From NCBI GenBank assembly GCA_033239005.1, contig BSQZ01000054.1:4147931-4211930 (forward strand): a DNA stretch of 64,000 nt, written 5' to 3'. A program made the position numbers and the translations under genes. Each line of letters begins with the position of its first letter. The first letter of the stretch is position 1. The DNA comes from Lamellibrachia satsuma. Taxonomy: Eukaryota > Annelida > Polychaeta > Sabellida > Siboglinidae. Shown piece by piece: positions 10,831 through 22,913 of this stretch. The notes below the pieces were generated by a model that saw only the letters and a list, made by a program, of their open reading frames with translations, was not told the DNA's origin and searched no databases.

Positions 10831-11840
10831 TTAATATGGGTGTCTACAATGAAAAGATACTATGGCACGTCCAATTGAAAAGATTATTCATAAATAATAA
10901 TTGGTTAATGTATGTATTGCTGCGTAAAAAATGTGTTATTGTATTTGTTAAATATGAAGATAGAGTACAACATGAAAATATGTACTATTATTATTACGTT
11001 ATGCTTTCTCATGTTATGGCTAAGCTGTGCTTTGATTTTGCCTTTCAAACAGATCAAATTCTGTGTGAAATATGTAGTCGGAATTCCTTTAGTGCATGTT
11101 ACCGGTATTCTTAGTGAACTGAGACAATAACAACTGAATGAATTTATGCAAGTTTTGTTTGGCAGTTATTAAACTGCAGTCCACTCAATGTGAGATAAAC
11201 AAAATGTAATACCAGTAGTAATGTTGTTTAAACACTCATGAATGACTCGTGCAATCTACAGGACAGTTCCATGGCAGAATGTGGAAATATCATCCATGAT
11301 AAAAATAATGGGAACAGCACCCCAAAGCTATTCATTAACAGCTGCCGTTCGACAGGACCAGGACATACGCATTGATATTATTAGGCAGCACTTATAATGA
11401 CGTGTATTAATCGGCTTCCAGAAATAAGACACGAATAATGTGCTATGCTAATTTGTCATTTTGTGTACATGTAATTTGCACAACTTAAATATCGAGCCAA
11501 TTTATTATTGTGTTACATAAATTATACACATACGTTTCCATATGTTGATACATTTGGCAGTTGTTGACATGTTTGGAGATTCAAAAGGGGTTTTGGACAC
11601 GGATCTGTTTAATATATGTTTTGGACTCCAACATTCAAATATGTTAATCAGTTAGTACAGCTATCATCGTGTATTACACATTTGAATTTATGTAATTTTT
11701 GGGTAGAATTTGTGAAAGTAAATGTAAAATGTATCCTCTTGTCTATTTCATCATTGCTTGACTGTACCTGGATATATCATTTAAACGCATTGTATCATAT
11801 ATTCGGCCTTAACTTACTGGGGAAGATTGATGGAATAGAT
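10831..11840. other. No recognisable gene
   Basis: AT-rich unique sequence between the minisatellite and the 5' end of the CR1 element. Nothing recognisable. Confidence 0.5.
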
Positions 11841-11969
11841 CCTGCTGAAATCGTCCAACCTCGCTAGCCATGTGTGGTAGTAGCAGAACACTACCACTGC
11901 CAGATACACTCTGTAGATCGTGTACCTTTTCTCACTTACTGTTTTGGTCGACGTCTTTCTGGGAACTAG

Positions 11970-13205
11970 AGGCGCTCCACCAAACTTCAAGTAGAGCTTC
12001 CAGGAATTACCCTTCCGACCAACGACGGCGGGTCCACTGCTAAGGAACTAGAGGTGGAGTTGGAAGAGCTGATGCTGCTCGTTGTGGCAATGGTGGAAAG
12101 GGAACAGGGGAGTTGTGCCAGTAGTTCCGGTGGGGGCACTGTAGACGATAAAGTGGGGAAAGACACAAGAGATGCTAGGGAGAGCTCACCTCAGTCTGAG
12201 AGGAAGCTGAGAGGAGGGAAGGTGACAGGTCATAGGGAGACAGGACGTAAGGAGACGGGAAGGAAAGGAATGGGAGGGAAGACAACCAGAGTGAAGGAGA
12301 GGGGAGTAGGGGAGACAGGAGGGAAGGAGAAGGGAGTGGGGAAGACGGGAGGGAAGACAACCGGAGTGAAGGAGAGTGGAGTAGCGGAGACAGGAGGGAA
12401 GGAGAAGGGAGTGGGGGAGACGGGAGGGAAAACAACCGGAGTGAAGGAGAGGGGAGTAGGGGAGACAGGAGGGAAGGAGAAGGGAGTGGGGGAGACGGAA
12501 GGGAAAACAACCGGAGTGAAGGAGAAGGGAGTGGGAGAGGCAAGAGCAAAGGAGTGGGAAGTGGGGGAGACAGGAGGGAAGGGGTCAGGACAGAATGTGA
12601 TGGAGGGGATCGAAAGGAAGAGTTATTCTGCAGCAGTGATAGATGGGGTGAGGAAGAGAGCGAGGGTGTTTGTGGGGGATTCGATAGTTAGGAAGACCGA
12701 CAGAGTCTTAAACTAGGGAGATGATGTGGTGGTCTGCTTGCCTGGAGCCAAAATAGAGGCGTTAACTGAGAGGGTAAAAAACATCGTAGGCTCGGGTAAG
12801 GGTGGATCTGTTTTAGTACACGTAGGGACAAATAACGTAGAGAAGGAGGGTACAACTGCCATAGTTAGAAAATATAGGCAGTTGGTCAGAACACTAAAAC
12901 AGACGCGGGTTGAGCAGGTAATACTGTCAGGGATTTTACCTGTAATGGGCAGGAGGGGTTACAAATATCGAAATTGTCGGGGGATGACAATTAACATGTT
13001 AGTCCAGAGGCTGTGTAGGGAAGAGGAAGTTGGATTTGTGGATTTATGGGGAAGTGTTGTTGGGAGGGCAGATATGTACATGAAGGATGGGCTTCATTTA
13101 AGTGGAAAGGGGGCGGCAGTATTCGCAGACAAACTTTCAGCAGCAGTAGATAGCGACTTGGGTACAATGACAAATATTTTTGGAAGTAAACATTCTTTAA
13201 ACTAG
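11970..13205 (+). pseudogene. CR1 ORF1: repeat-rich N-part plus SGNH esterase, one nonsense codon
   Basis: The frame is open from 11970 and broken once, by TAG at 12714-12716, resuming in the same frame to the TAG at 13203-13205. The N-part is acidic/leucine-rich (ELEVELEELMLLV), then very Gly/Lys/Glu-rich with a 25-residue repeat. The C-part is an SGNH/GDSL-type esterase of the kind found in CR1 ORF1. It has VFVGDSIV (serine block), VHVGTNN (Asn block) and KDGLHLSGKG (Asp-x-x-His block). The stop falls just after the GDSIV block. ORF1 proteins of this clade bind retrotransposon RNA; the role of the esterase is not settled. Confidence 0.85.
12283..12590 (+). repeat. 75-bp in-frame tandem repeat inside CR1 ORF1
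   Basis: About four imperfect 75-bp units encode a 25-residue repeat beginning GGKTTGVKE and ending GVGET. The unit length keeps the frame. On the opposite strand it gives a meaningless Pro/Ser/Leu frame. Confidence 0.85.
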
Positions 13206-13207
13206 AA

Positions 13208-16081
13208 GTGCAGGGGGGTTACCTAGAGGTGTCTCAAGCAGAACAAGAGACCACTAGCACAGATAAACCAATATCAAATCATCCGAAAAACATCTCTGAG
13301 AAAGGTTATAGATGCGTATGTTTAAATGCAAGGAGCATAGTAAATAAGAAAAACGAATTAAACATTATGGTAGAAGATATTGACCCTCACATAATTGGTA
13401 TAACTGAATCATGGGCCAACATAGATATAATATATGCTGAATTAGGACTGACAGGATACGTAATGTTTAGGAAAGATCGAATAGGAAGAAGGGGCGGGGG
13501 AGTTATTTTATATGTTAAAGAATCTATTCAGACTTATGAAATAAAACTAGAAAGGGAAGCAGATTGCGATGAAGCTGTTTGGTGCAAAATTGTTTCAGGA
13601 AATTCAAAATTAACTATTGGATTAGTTTACCGAAATCCAAACATAAACGAAGAGGACAACACAAAAATAAAAAAACGCTATAAAGGAAGTTAGTAAAGGG
13701 GAATGTATCATAATGGGAGATTTTAACCATGGACACATACAATGGAATTCTCTACAGAGCACAGGGATTGAGGATCAACAATTTCTATGTTTAATCCAGG
13801 ATAGCTTTCTTACTCAGCACGTACTAGAACCAACCAGTGGAGAAAATGTATTAGATATAGTTTTGTCATCACAAAAAGAATTAGTGGACAATGTAAAAAT
13901 ATTTGAACCATTGGGTAATAGTGACCATAATCAAATACATTTTGACATCAATGTAAAATCAGAAAGTAAAAATAAGAAAACGTACAACAGAAACTTCCAC
14001 AAAGGTAACTACAAAGATATGAGAAAATACTTAGCACAGCTAGATTGGAATAACATGCTGATGAATAAGACCGCAATTGAATGTTGGAATATTGTAAAAT
14101 ATGAAATTGAGAGTATCATCGATAAATTTGTTCCCTTCCGAAAACAAGGAAAACGGTGTAGAAAGAAACACTTGTCAAAAGAGGCTATTAGAAAAATAAT
14201 GCTAAAACAAACTATGTGGAGGGTTTATAGGCGTACCAGAAAGGAAGAAGACTATGCAAAATACAAAGAGGCACTTAATGCAGCTACAACTGAAATCAGA
14301 CAATCTAAAAGAAGCTATGAGCAAAAACTTGCATGTAACATAAAAAATGACAGCAAGAGTTTTTATGCATATGTCAGGAGAAAACAAAACGTACAAGACA
14401 AGGTTGGACCTCTAGAAGACAGTGCTGGAAATATAATATCACAGGGGTTTTTAATGGCGGAAGACCTAAATGGTTACTTCAGTTCAGTGTTTACCAAAGA
14501 AGATATTAGTTCATTACCAGTTGCTGATGCTAAATTTCAGGGGGCTAAATCTGAATATTTAGGACCGTTAGTTGTAACTCCAGAATTGGTAGCTAAGAAA
14601 ATAAAGGCAATGAAGGATAACAAATCACCGGGAGTGGATGGGATTCCTCCAAAATTACTAATGGAAACAGTACATCAAATCAGTATACCACTTGCAAGAG
14701 TATTCAACTTGTCACTAAAAGAGGGAGTTGTTCCGTTTGAATGGAAAGAAGCAAACATCATACCATTATTTAAAAAGGGTTCGAGAAATAAGTCAGAGAA
14801 TTACAGACCAGTGAGTTTAACGTCAGTGATTTGTAAATTATTAGAAAGGTTAATTAAAGACCATATGATGGACTTCCTCCTTAAGCATAAAATATTAAAT
14901 TCATCTCAACATGGATTTCTTAAAGCGAGGTCATGCTTAACAAATATGTTATGTTTTTTGGAAGAAATCACTAAGTGGATAGACGTGGGATCGCCAGTAG
15001 ATATTATGTACTTAGATTTTCAGAAAGCTTTTGACAAAGTACCACATCAAAGATTGCTACTTAAATTAAAAGCCCATGGTATCGGGGATAGCATAACTGA
15101 CTGGATAGAACAATGGATGACTGACAGAAGACAACGAGTTGTAGTAGATGGAGAAGTTTCAAATTGGAAATCGGTTTTGAGTGGGGTACCTCAAGGATCA
15201 GTATTAGGACCTATATTATTCTTAATTTATATCAATGACTTGGACGACAGTATAACAAGTAACGTACTGAAATTTGCGGATGACACAAAACTGTTTAGAA
15301 AGGTTAATACTTATGGTGATAAACAACATTTACAAAACGATCTAGACAGATTAGTGAAATGGTCTGAGAAATGGCAGATGCTGTTCAATTTTGGGAAATG
15401 TAAATGCCTACATACAGGACATGGGAACTTGAATGTAAACTATAAAATGGGAGATACTGTTCTGGGTACTACTGTAAAAGAAAAGGACTTAGGAGTTACA
15501 ATAAGCGCTGATATGAAAGTTGCAGAGCAGTGTGGTATTGCAGCTTCAAAGGGTAATCGAATTCTTGGATTGATTAGAAGAAACATAACATAAAAGGGAA
15601 AAAGTTAATTATACCTCTTTATAAAGCAATAGTTAGACCTCATTTAGAATACTGTATACAAGCATGGAGACCATATCGTAAGAAGGATATAGATACGCTT
15701 GAACGCATACAAAGGAGAGCAACTAAAATGATTCCAGAACGTAGAGACCTTAGTTATGAAGAACGCCTGAAAGAATGTGGTTTAACAACTCTAGAGACAA
15801 GGAGGTTAAGAGGAGATCAGATTGAAGTTTTTAAGATATTGAATGTGTATGAAAATATTGATAGAAATATGTTTTTCTCACTCAAGAAGGATAGCAGAAC
15901 TAGAGGACATGAGGTAAAATTAGTAAAGGATCAATGTAGATTGGACATCAGGAAGCACTCGTTCTCACAGAGGACAATAAATGAATGAAACAAATTGTCT
16001 ACAGATTGTGTAACTGCTAGCAGCGTGAATATGTTTAAAAACAAGGTTGACACATATCTCAGGAGGGCGGGTTATAAGTAG
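13208..16081 (+). pseudogene. CR1 ORF2: endonuclease-reverse transcriptase with four lesions
   Basis: Frame 1 (13208-13690) carries AP-endonuclease blocks CLNARSI, GITESW and GLVYRNP. A frameshift in an A-rich run at about 13663-13678 moves to the next frame (to 15593), which begins with GDFNH, then SDHNQIHF. The reverse transcriptase follows: DNKSPGVDGIPP, NYRPVSLTS, YLDFQKAFDKVPH, GVPQGSVLGP and the catalytic KFADDTKLF. A second frameshift near 15590 leads into IPLYKAIVRPHLEY and RRLRGD. A TGA at 15986-15988 replaces the Trp codon of NEWNKL. The original stop is the TAG at 16079-16081. No ATG lies near the start of ORF2, so its start is uncertain. The catalytic residues are intact. Confidence 0.92.
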
Positions 16082-16187
16082 ATAAACATTGTTGGACTCT
16101 CGATAAGCCAATGGCTTCCTTGTCCACTTGCCATCTGGGCCTTTGGCTTGGATGGCAAATCTTGTTAAATCTTGTTAATTAAAGCTA

Positions 16188-16479
16188 CGTTACTTCCCGA
16201 ACATTACATGTGACGTCACCAACGATTGGCCACATCCCAAATGCTTGAAAGCCGTAGGAACATAGCCTATTTGTTAATGTAATGCAGCATCATTAAGTAC
16301 TCGACAATCCACTGATTGGCCAAGAGCGGACTAACTACTCATATTATGATAATTAATTTATTTCCAACATTATATATATGCAATGCACATACATGCATTG
16401 CTAATGCAAAACATTTATATATAATGCTCATTTAAATCGTGTATATTTAAAAGACAAATAGTTACAATCATAATGTGCT
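16188..16479. other. No recognisable gene
   Basis: AT-rich flank between the CR1 tail and the TA hairpin. Confidence 0.5.
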
Positions 16480-16866
<387 letters not shown>

Positions 16867-16950
<84 letters not shown>

Positions 16951-16966
16951 TATATATATATATACA
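16867..16966. repeat. (TA)n microsatellite
   Basis: TA array immediately right of the foldback arm. Confidence 0.9.
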
Positions 16967-17899
16967 TTAATACGCTAAATTTGGCGGCAGCCTGGCAGTA
17001 TCTCCTCCCTGGCGCCGACGCCCACTCGACTCTTTCTGTGTTCATTCGCCTCCTTGCACCAGGCCTCTGGTCTACCCATGCACTCATCATTCACGATCCT
17101 CCCTTTCCCAGGTACTCTGTATGACGGACGGGTCCTATACGTTGTATGTGGCCAAGAGAAGCCGCAGTGGCGCCCTCGCACAGTGGCTTAACACTTAGTA
17201 TATCGTAAGTAAATAAATCTATGTAACTGGCTTTGTGGTGTTGAATTAGTGATTTTTTTCCCGAGCGCTTTCACATTTGATACGTTAGTAAATTTAATCT
17301 TTTCTGCACTACAGTTTTTAGATTGATCGCAGCCTATCAACATATCTAAATCAGTCACCGGGCTCGTTTTATGTTCCTTCGCCTTCTTGGACCATTGCCC
17401 TCTGATCTACCGATTGGTGTGGATTAAAAAAACACAAAGATAGTTATTTATTCGTTGCTGCTCACTCGAAAAGCTTTTATACCTGTCGGAGAAAGTGGGC
17501 GAATTGTATGGTGAGTCACTCTCCAGAGGCCGACACTGTAGCTGCTTTATCGGAAAATATTAATTTTCACGCTTTCACAACAGAAAAACGTAAGTTAAAT
17601 ATCGACAATTCAATGTCTTCTCTGTTCTTCTCTGTAAGCTAATATGCTACTTATTACTTTAACTGTTTAACGTTTGATTTATTCTGGCTAAGACAAGGTT
17701 TCAAACCATTCCATATTATTGAGACAGTAGATATGGCTTCCGTATAAATTAGATAATGCTGTATTTCTCTTCCTCAAAAGAATCTGGGAACCATCGACTA
17801 TGACTAATGCAGTGTACAGTACAAGATGTGTGTAATTGGTATGAACGTGTTGTTTCGTCTTAGAAAGTAGGCATTCCTTGTTCATCTACTTAGTTATAT
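16967..17899. other. No supported gene; a short diverged internal repeat
   Basis: A GC-rich patch at about 17030-17100 is partly repeated at about 17365-17430 (TTCGCCT-CTTG-ACCA, CTCTG-TCTACC). A 68-residue minus-strand frame here has no recognised motif. Confidence 0.4.
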
Positions 17900-18250
17900 A
17901 ACTTGCTACAAGTGTTCTGTCTAGTTTTGCATAGCTCCACATTTTGCACACTAAGATAACACAGCGGTTATTTTGTCATTGTTAAGCCGTTACCGTTCAT
18001 GCAATGATTATAAAAGCGCACACATACAATGCATTAAAGTTGACAGACTGATCCAATCCAGTACGACACGCTTCAAATGCGTTCGGTTCACGGTGTCCGA
18101 TTTCTGTCGTTGCATTGCGTCGGTGAGTATTTATTAGTTGTCTGTAGTAAACATGCAGTAGACGATACCTTACTATACACCGTTCCCCAGTAAGAGCGAT
18201 TCAGATCCGATGAGTGGCAGTCACTTAACGTGGTCGTTCCGTAATCAAAC
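17900..18250 (+). other. 5' flank of intact sulfotransferase
   Basis: Probably holds the promoter and 5' UTR. It is conserved with 9301-9646 upstream of the pseudogene. No clear TATA box at a fixed position was identified. Confidence 0.5.
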
Positions 18251-19249
18251 ATGTCGTACAATCGAGTACGCAAACGAAAGCTCTTTCTCACATTAGTGGT
18301 GACAACTGTCGTTTGTGCAATCTACAGAAGAATAGGAAATACACCCTATGTTCAATCGGTGGATACTAGCGTGTCTAGTGATCTAAACAATGAACGAAGA
18401 AGCGGCGTAAAACCAGCGACAGAAACCCCGAAGGCGGACCGGCGGTTTGGCCAGCAAGAGACGCGTCAACGTCGCCTACCGCAGTGCATCATTATCGGAG
18501 CAATGAAGTGTGGCACATCTGCGCTCATCAATTTCCTCGCTCTTCACCCGGACGTTGCCACGGCATCGGGCGAAAGCAATTACTTCAATAGTTACTACGA
18601 CCCAGGCTTGGATTGGTATCGAAGTCAAATGCCGTTGTCTGAACTTAATCAGATCACCGTGGAGAAAACAGCAAACTACTTCGAAAAGCGTGAAGCTCCT
18701 GCGCGCATAAGCGCTATGAACGCAGCCATTAAGATTATATTAACTGTACGCGATCCCGTCGAAAGATCTCTTTCTCATTGGCTTCATCATTGTCGTAAAC
18801 ATAAATCCGACATTGAGATCTGTGGGACATTCGAAAGTTCAGGTATACTGACATCGAATGGACAAATCGACCCAGAGAGTAAATTCATTCGTCGCTCGTC
18901 GTTCGGCCTCTACATCGAAAACTGGACAGATTTGTTCCCTCTTGGTACTCAGTTACATATCGTCGATGGTGCGAAATTAGTTTCGGACCCGGTGTCCGAA
19001 CTAAAAAAAGTCGAAACTTTCCTCGGCTTGCGCCATCATATCACCGAGGAGAACATTGTGTTAAACAAAGAAAGTGGATTTTACTGCATGGGTTCCAGTC
19101 GAGGAGTGAAGCTGTGCATGAAGAAAACATCGAAAGGAGTCAAACATCCGGTGTTGGTTCAGGAAACAGAGGCAAAGTTGAGGAACTACTTCAGACCGCT
19201 GAATGAGCGTTTCTACGGTGTTGTTGGACATGATTTCGGATGGACTTAG
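18251..19249 (+). CDS. Heparan sulfate glucosamine 3-O-sulfotransferase-like enzyme
   Basis: Intronless, 332 residues, ATG at 18251; length and layout match HS3ST1-type enzymes. Residues ~10-25 form a type II signal anchor after a basic N-end, placing the catalytic domain in the Golgi lumen. The 5'-PAPS loop is GAMKCGTSAL (83-92, K86). TVEKTANYF lies at 137-145. The 3'-phosphate motif is VRDPVERSLS (R167, S175). IENWTDLFP, HIVDG and the cysteine pair C279/C289 (GFYC...KLC) with SKGVKHP complete the family signature. The expected reaction is sulfate transfer from PAPS to a glucosamine 3-OH in heparan-sulfate-like chains. The vertebrate catalytic triad Glu-x-His-x-x-Asp appears as E108, N110, N113, so the base Glu stays but His and Asp are both Asn. 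The enzyme may have altered activity or substrate. A partial dead copy lies at 9647. Confidence 0.9.
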   Translation: MSYNRVRKRKLFLTLVVTTVVCAIYRRIGNTPYVQSVDTSVSSDLNNERRSGVKPATETPKADRRFGQQETRQRRLPQCIIIGAMKCGTSALINFLALHPDVATASGESNYFNSYYDPGLDWYRSQMPLSELNQITVEKTANYFEKREAPARISAMNAAIKIILTVRDPVERSLSHWLHHCRKHKSDIEICGTFESSGILTSNGQIDPESKFIRRSSFGLYIENWTDLFPLGTQLHIVDGAKLVSDPVSELKKVETFLGLRHHITEENIVLNKESGFYCMGSSRGVKLCMKKTSKGVKHPVLVQETEAKLRNYFRPLNERFYGVVGHDFGWT

Positions 19250-19374
19250 GCGATCCTAATGTCGTGAATACAAATGTACGGCTTTCTTGAAGATGTAGGG
19301 ATTGCTAGCAGTGTCATACTTCTGAAAATTGGAAGGTATAAAGGTGCGTACATGATTCATTAAATACGTTTCGT

Positions 19375-20165
19375 TTTTATTCAGTTGTCCTCGTTCAATT
19401 TGTTTCGTGAATTTCCAATTGTGCTGTTTCGGTGTTTTTGTCACTGTCCCGTTTTCCTTGTTCGGAGTTGTGTGGGTGTCCTGATGTACTTGTTCAGTGT
19501 TTTCTTTTCATGTGTGTGTAATTGTTTGCGTTCAGTGTTGTCGTGGATATCCAATAAATAGTCCTTGTTCAATGTTTCCGTGGTTGCCCATTTATCTTCA
19601 TTCAGTGTTTTCATGGATATCCTTTTCAGTGTTTTCGTGGGTGTTCAGTTATCTTTCTTCAGTGTTTTGTGTGTGTCCAATTGTCCGTATTCATTCAGCG
19701 TTTTCGCTGCTGTCCGTTTGTCCTTTTCAGTGATTTCGTGGGTGTACAATTTTCCGTGTTCACTGTTTTCGTGGGTGTCCAGTGGGAGTCCACAGTGGGT
19801 GCTCAGTTGTCCTTTTTAGTTTTCTCGTGGGTGTCCAATTGTCCTTTTTCGGTGTCTCCCTGGGTGTCCAGTTTTCCTTTTTCAGTGTTTTCGTGGGTGT
19901 CCGCTTTCCCTTTGTAATGTATTCGTGGTTGTCCAATAGTCCTTGTTCAGTGTTTTCGTGGGTGTCCAGTTGTCTTTGTTCAGTGTTTTCGTGGGTGTCC
20001 AGTTGTCCTTTTTCTATGTTTTCGTGGGTGTCCAGTTGTCGTTGTTCAGTGTTATCGCGGGTGTCCAGTTATCCTTTTTCTGTGTTTTCGTGGGTGTCCC
20101 CTTTCCCTTTGTAATGTATTCCTGGTTGTCCAATTGTCCTTGGTCAGTGTTTTCGTGGGTGTCCC
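19375..20165. repeat. 33-bp minisatellite downstream of the sulfotransferase
   Basis: About two dozen units built on TTCAGTGTTTTCGTGGGTGT and CCAGTTGTCC. The right half is more homogeneous than the left. Overlapping Phe/Ser/Val-rich frames are artefacts of the 3n unit length. Confidence 0.9.
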
Positions 20166-20430
20166 GCTTCATAGATTTACCTGATGTCGTGTATTTCGCA
20201 GTTTGTAAATTAGCATGGCATATAATGGCTTATAACATACACATTGCTCATTTCTGCAGATAATAGTGCACCGCAAAAGCCAAGCAAGAATACATTACTG
20301 GTCAAACGCACCTAACTTTCCATTCTATCACGCCTCTTCATCATCCAGTTTCCCTAGGTGGCTAATCGTGAAGGCAACACATTAATTGGCATTGGCTCAA
20401 TAAGGTGTGGCTCGTCTTAAAACAGATATC
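20166..20430. other. Short unique spacer
   Basis: No features seen between the two satellites. Confidence 0.5.
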
Positions 20431-21505
20431 ATTTAACACATATATTGTAATCGGTGTCGTTAACTGCTAGCTGTTTTAACACATATATTGTAATCGGTGT
20501 CGTTAACTGCTAGCTGTTTTAACACATATATTGTAATCGTTGTCGTTAACTGCTAGCTGTTTTAACACGTATATTGTAATCGTTGTCGTTAACTGCTAGC
20601 TGTTTTAACACATATATTGTAATCGTTGTCGTTAACTGCTAGCTGTTTTAACACATATATTGTAATCGTTGTCGTTAACTGCTAGCTGTTTTAACACATA
20701 TATTGTAATCGTTGTCGTTAACTGCTAGCTGTTTTAACACATATATTGTAATCGGTGTCGTTAACTGCTAGCTGTTTTAACACGTATATTGTAACTTGCG
20801 TTAACTGCTAGCTGTTTTAACACGTATATTGTAATCATTGTCGTTAACTGCTAGCTGTTTTAACACATATATTGTAATCGTTGTCGTTAACTGCTAGCTG
20901 TCTTAACACATATATTGTAATCGTTGTCGTTAACTGCTAGCTGTTTTAACACATATATTGTAATCGTTGTCGTTAACTGCTAGCTGTTTTAACACATATA
21001 TTGTAATCGGTGTCGTTAACTGCTAGCTGTTTTAACACATATATTGTAATCGTTGTCGTTAACTGCTAGCTGTTTTAACACATATATTGTAATCGTTGTC
21101 GTTAACTGCTAACTGTTTTAACACATATATTGTAATCGTTGTCGTTAACTGCTAGCTGTTTTAACACATATATTGTAATCGTTGTCGTTAACTGCTAACT
21201 GTTTTAACACATATATTGTAATCGGTGTCGTTAACTGCTAGCTGTTTTAACACATATATTGTAATCGTTGTCGTTAACTGCTAGCTGTTTTAACACGTAT
21301 ATTGTAATCGGTGTCGTTAACTGCTAGCTGTTTTAACACATATATTGTAATCGGTGCCGTTAACTGCTAACTGTTTTAACACATATATTGTAATCGGTGT
21401 CGTTAACTGCTAGCTGTTTTAACACATATATTGTAATCGTTGTCGTTAACTGCTAGCTGTTTTAACACATATATTGTAATCGTTGTCGTTAACTGCTAGC
21501 TGTAT
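20431..21505. repeat. 43-bp satellite array, about 25 units
   Basis: Highly uniform units contain CACATATATTGTAATCG, TGTCGTTAACTGCTAGCTG and TTTTAA. The main variants are CGGTGTCG/CGTTGTCG, CACATA/CACGTA and GCTAGC/GCTAAC. One unit near 20790 is shortened. Each unit has an imperfect dyad AACTGCTAGCTGTT around the NheI-like core GCTAGC. Confidence 0.95.
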
Positions 21506-22674
21506 GCTGTATGCGACTTACAAAGCGGATCGTTGATCAGTATAAGAAAGCTACGATTAGCTGGTAAAATCGTTGTTTATTTGAGGTGGCAATATATTAC
21601 AATAGAATGTGTTCAACACTGCTATAGAGCAATGTTCACCTCAATTAATTTATCTGCAAGTGCACGACAAAGCAGACCGTCGTTGGAGAGTTTGTCGTAA
21701 ACTTTTACATACACTATTTAGCGCATAAAATATCTTCGCCGTCTCTATTTTTATCCCGTCTGTCCCACAAATTGCATTGCATTTATGTACCAATGAAACT
21801 TCTGTTGGTCAGTGATTCGTGTTTTATTACGTGAAAGTCAATCCAAATCTCTCCTGCGTGCATGGCTGCTGAACTAGTGCGTTGATAGCTCTGCCCGCAA
21901 ATCCGATATCACTGACCCGTGTCTCCCATTACTGGTAAAACACTGTGAAAATGATCTGTCCAACCGGTGTCTGATTTAATTTCCTGACTAACAGCTAAGC
22001 GGAAGACTTGCTTAACGTTTCGTAATGCAATACCTTATACACATATTAACCTTCGCAGCGGCTGTCTTAACACATTCTTCCACTGCAGGTAATAAAGAGG
22101 TGACGCAATAAAGAAGTGACACAATAAAGATATACTGCAGTGGCATTGTCATGCAGTTGTACATATATCTCTTGTAGAGTTTATCCGGCTATATGTAGGC
22201 GCTATATGAACTATCACTGAACAAATGACACTAAAAGAGGATGTTTGATGTTAACACTATATTATTTCTCATCGTCGGCAAACAACTGGTATATGATAAG
22301 ATCGCCAACTTATAACAATCTCCTGGGGTGTGTTAGTTGCACTGAAGTTCCATTGGGACACCCTCTCGTTTTGTTACATCCTTAGAAAAAAGTATCCAGG
22401 CCAAATTTCAATGCAATTAAATGGTATTTAGAGTTCGCTACCAAAGGTTGAAGTTGGTTCCCATTGGCGCCAATGATAACCTATACGCGTATTTACGATA
22501 ACACACATATACATCAAAAAGTTTCAGTAACAATTGTTGCTGTCATCTTTATGCGTCACGTGACTCTTGTCGTGTGACTGGTAGCCATCTTTATTTTTCA
22601 TTATTTGATGTCATACTTTAGTCAAAAAGAAGACAAATACTAGAAAACGTTACAAGTATTGACAGCGTCGTCAA
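21506..22674. other. No recognisable gene
   Basis: Unique sequence without long frames or repeats. It may contain the 5' region of the transposase-like remnant that starts at 22675. Confidence 0.5.
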
Positions 22675-22913
22675 ATGAGCGAGAATGAGCGGCGCGAGCT
22701 AGATTGTGAAGCAACAGTTCTCATTTCAAGGGCTTCTGAAAATTCCGAAGGGAAATCAAGCATCGAAGAAGATAATGTTGCTATAACTGGATCATCCACT
22801 TCTAATATTTACCCGACCCCATATAAAAAAGCGCGCAAGAATGTGCTAAATCCCGACCTCACTGTAGGTTTGGAACTACACAAGTGAGCGACCGAAAGGT
22901 TGCCTTGCTGCTG

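Larger units (their letters stand above)
11841..16187 (+). mobile_element. Nearly full-length, recently dead CR1-like non-LTR retrotransposon
   Basis: Contains a CR1-type ORF1 with an SGNH esterase domain, then an ORF2 with AP-endonuclease and reverse transcriptase, then a short 3' UTR ending in a tandem tail (ATCTTGTTAA units, 16156-16187). Few lesions separate it from activity: one in-frame stop in ORF1, two frameshifts and one stop in ORF2. It is therefore younger than the other TE remnants here. The 5' limit is uncertain. A short frame with a CxxC motif near 11869-12040 could be the decayed N-terminus of ORF1. Three more 3' ends of the same family lie at 2971, 24428 and 47812. The element separates the two sulfotransferase paralogues. 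Confidence 0.9.

Noticed and set aside
12175..12549. 124-residue Pro/Ser/Leu-rich minus-strand frame
   Set aside because: Antisense of the 75-bp repeat in CR1 ORF1.
20431..21505. CRISPR-like array (also 22914-23586 and 55362-56805)
   Set aside because: Units are head-to-tail with no unique spacers, and the genome is eukaryotic.
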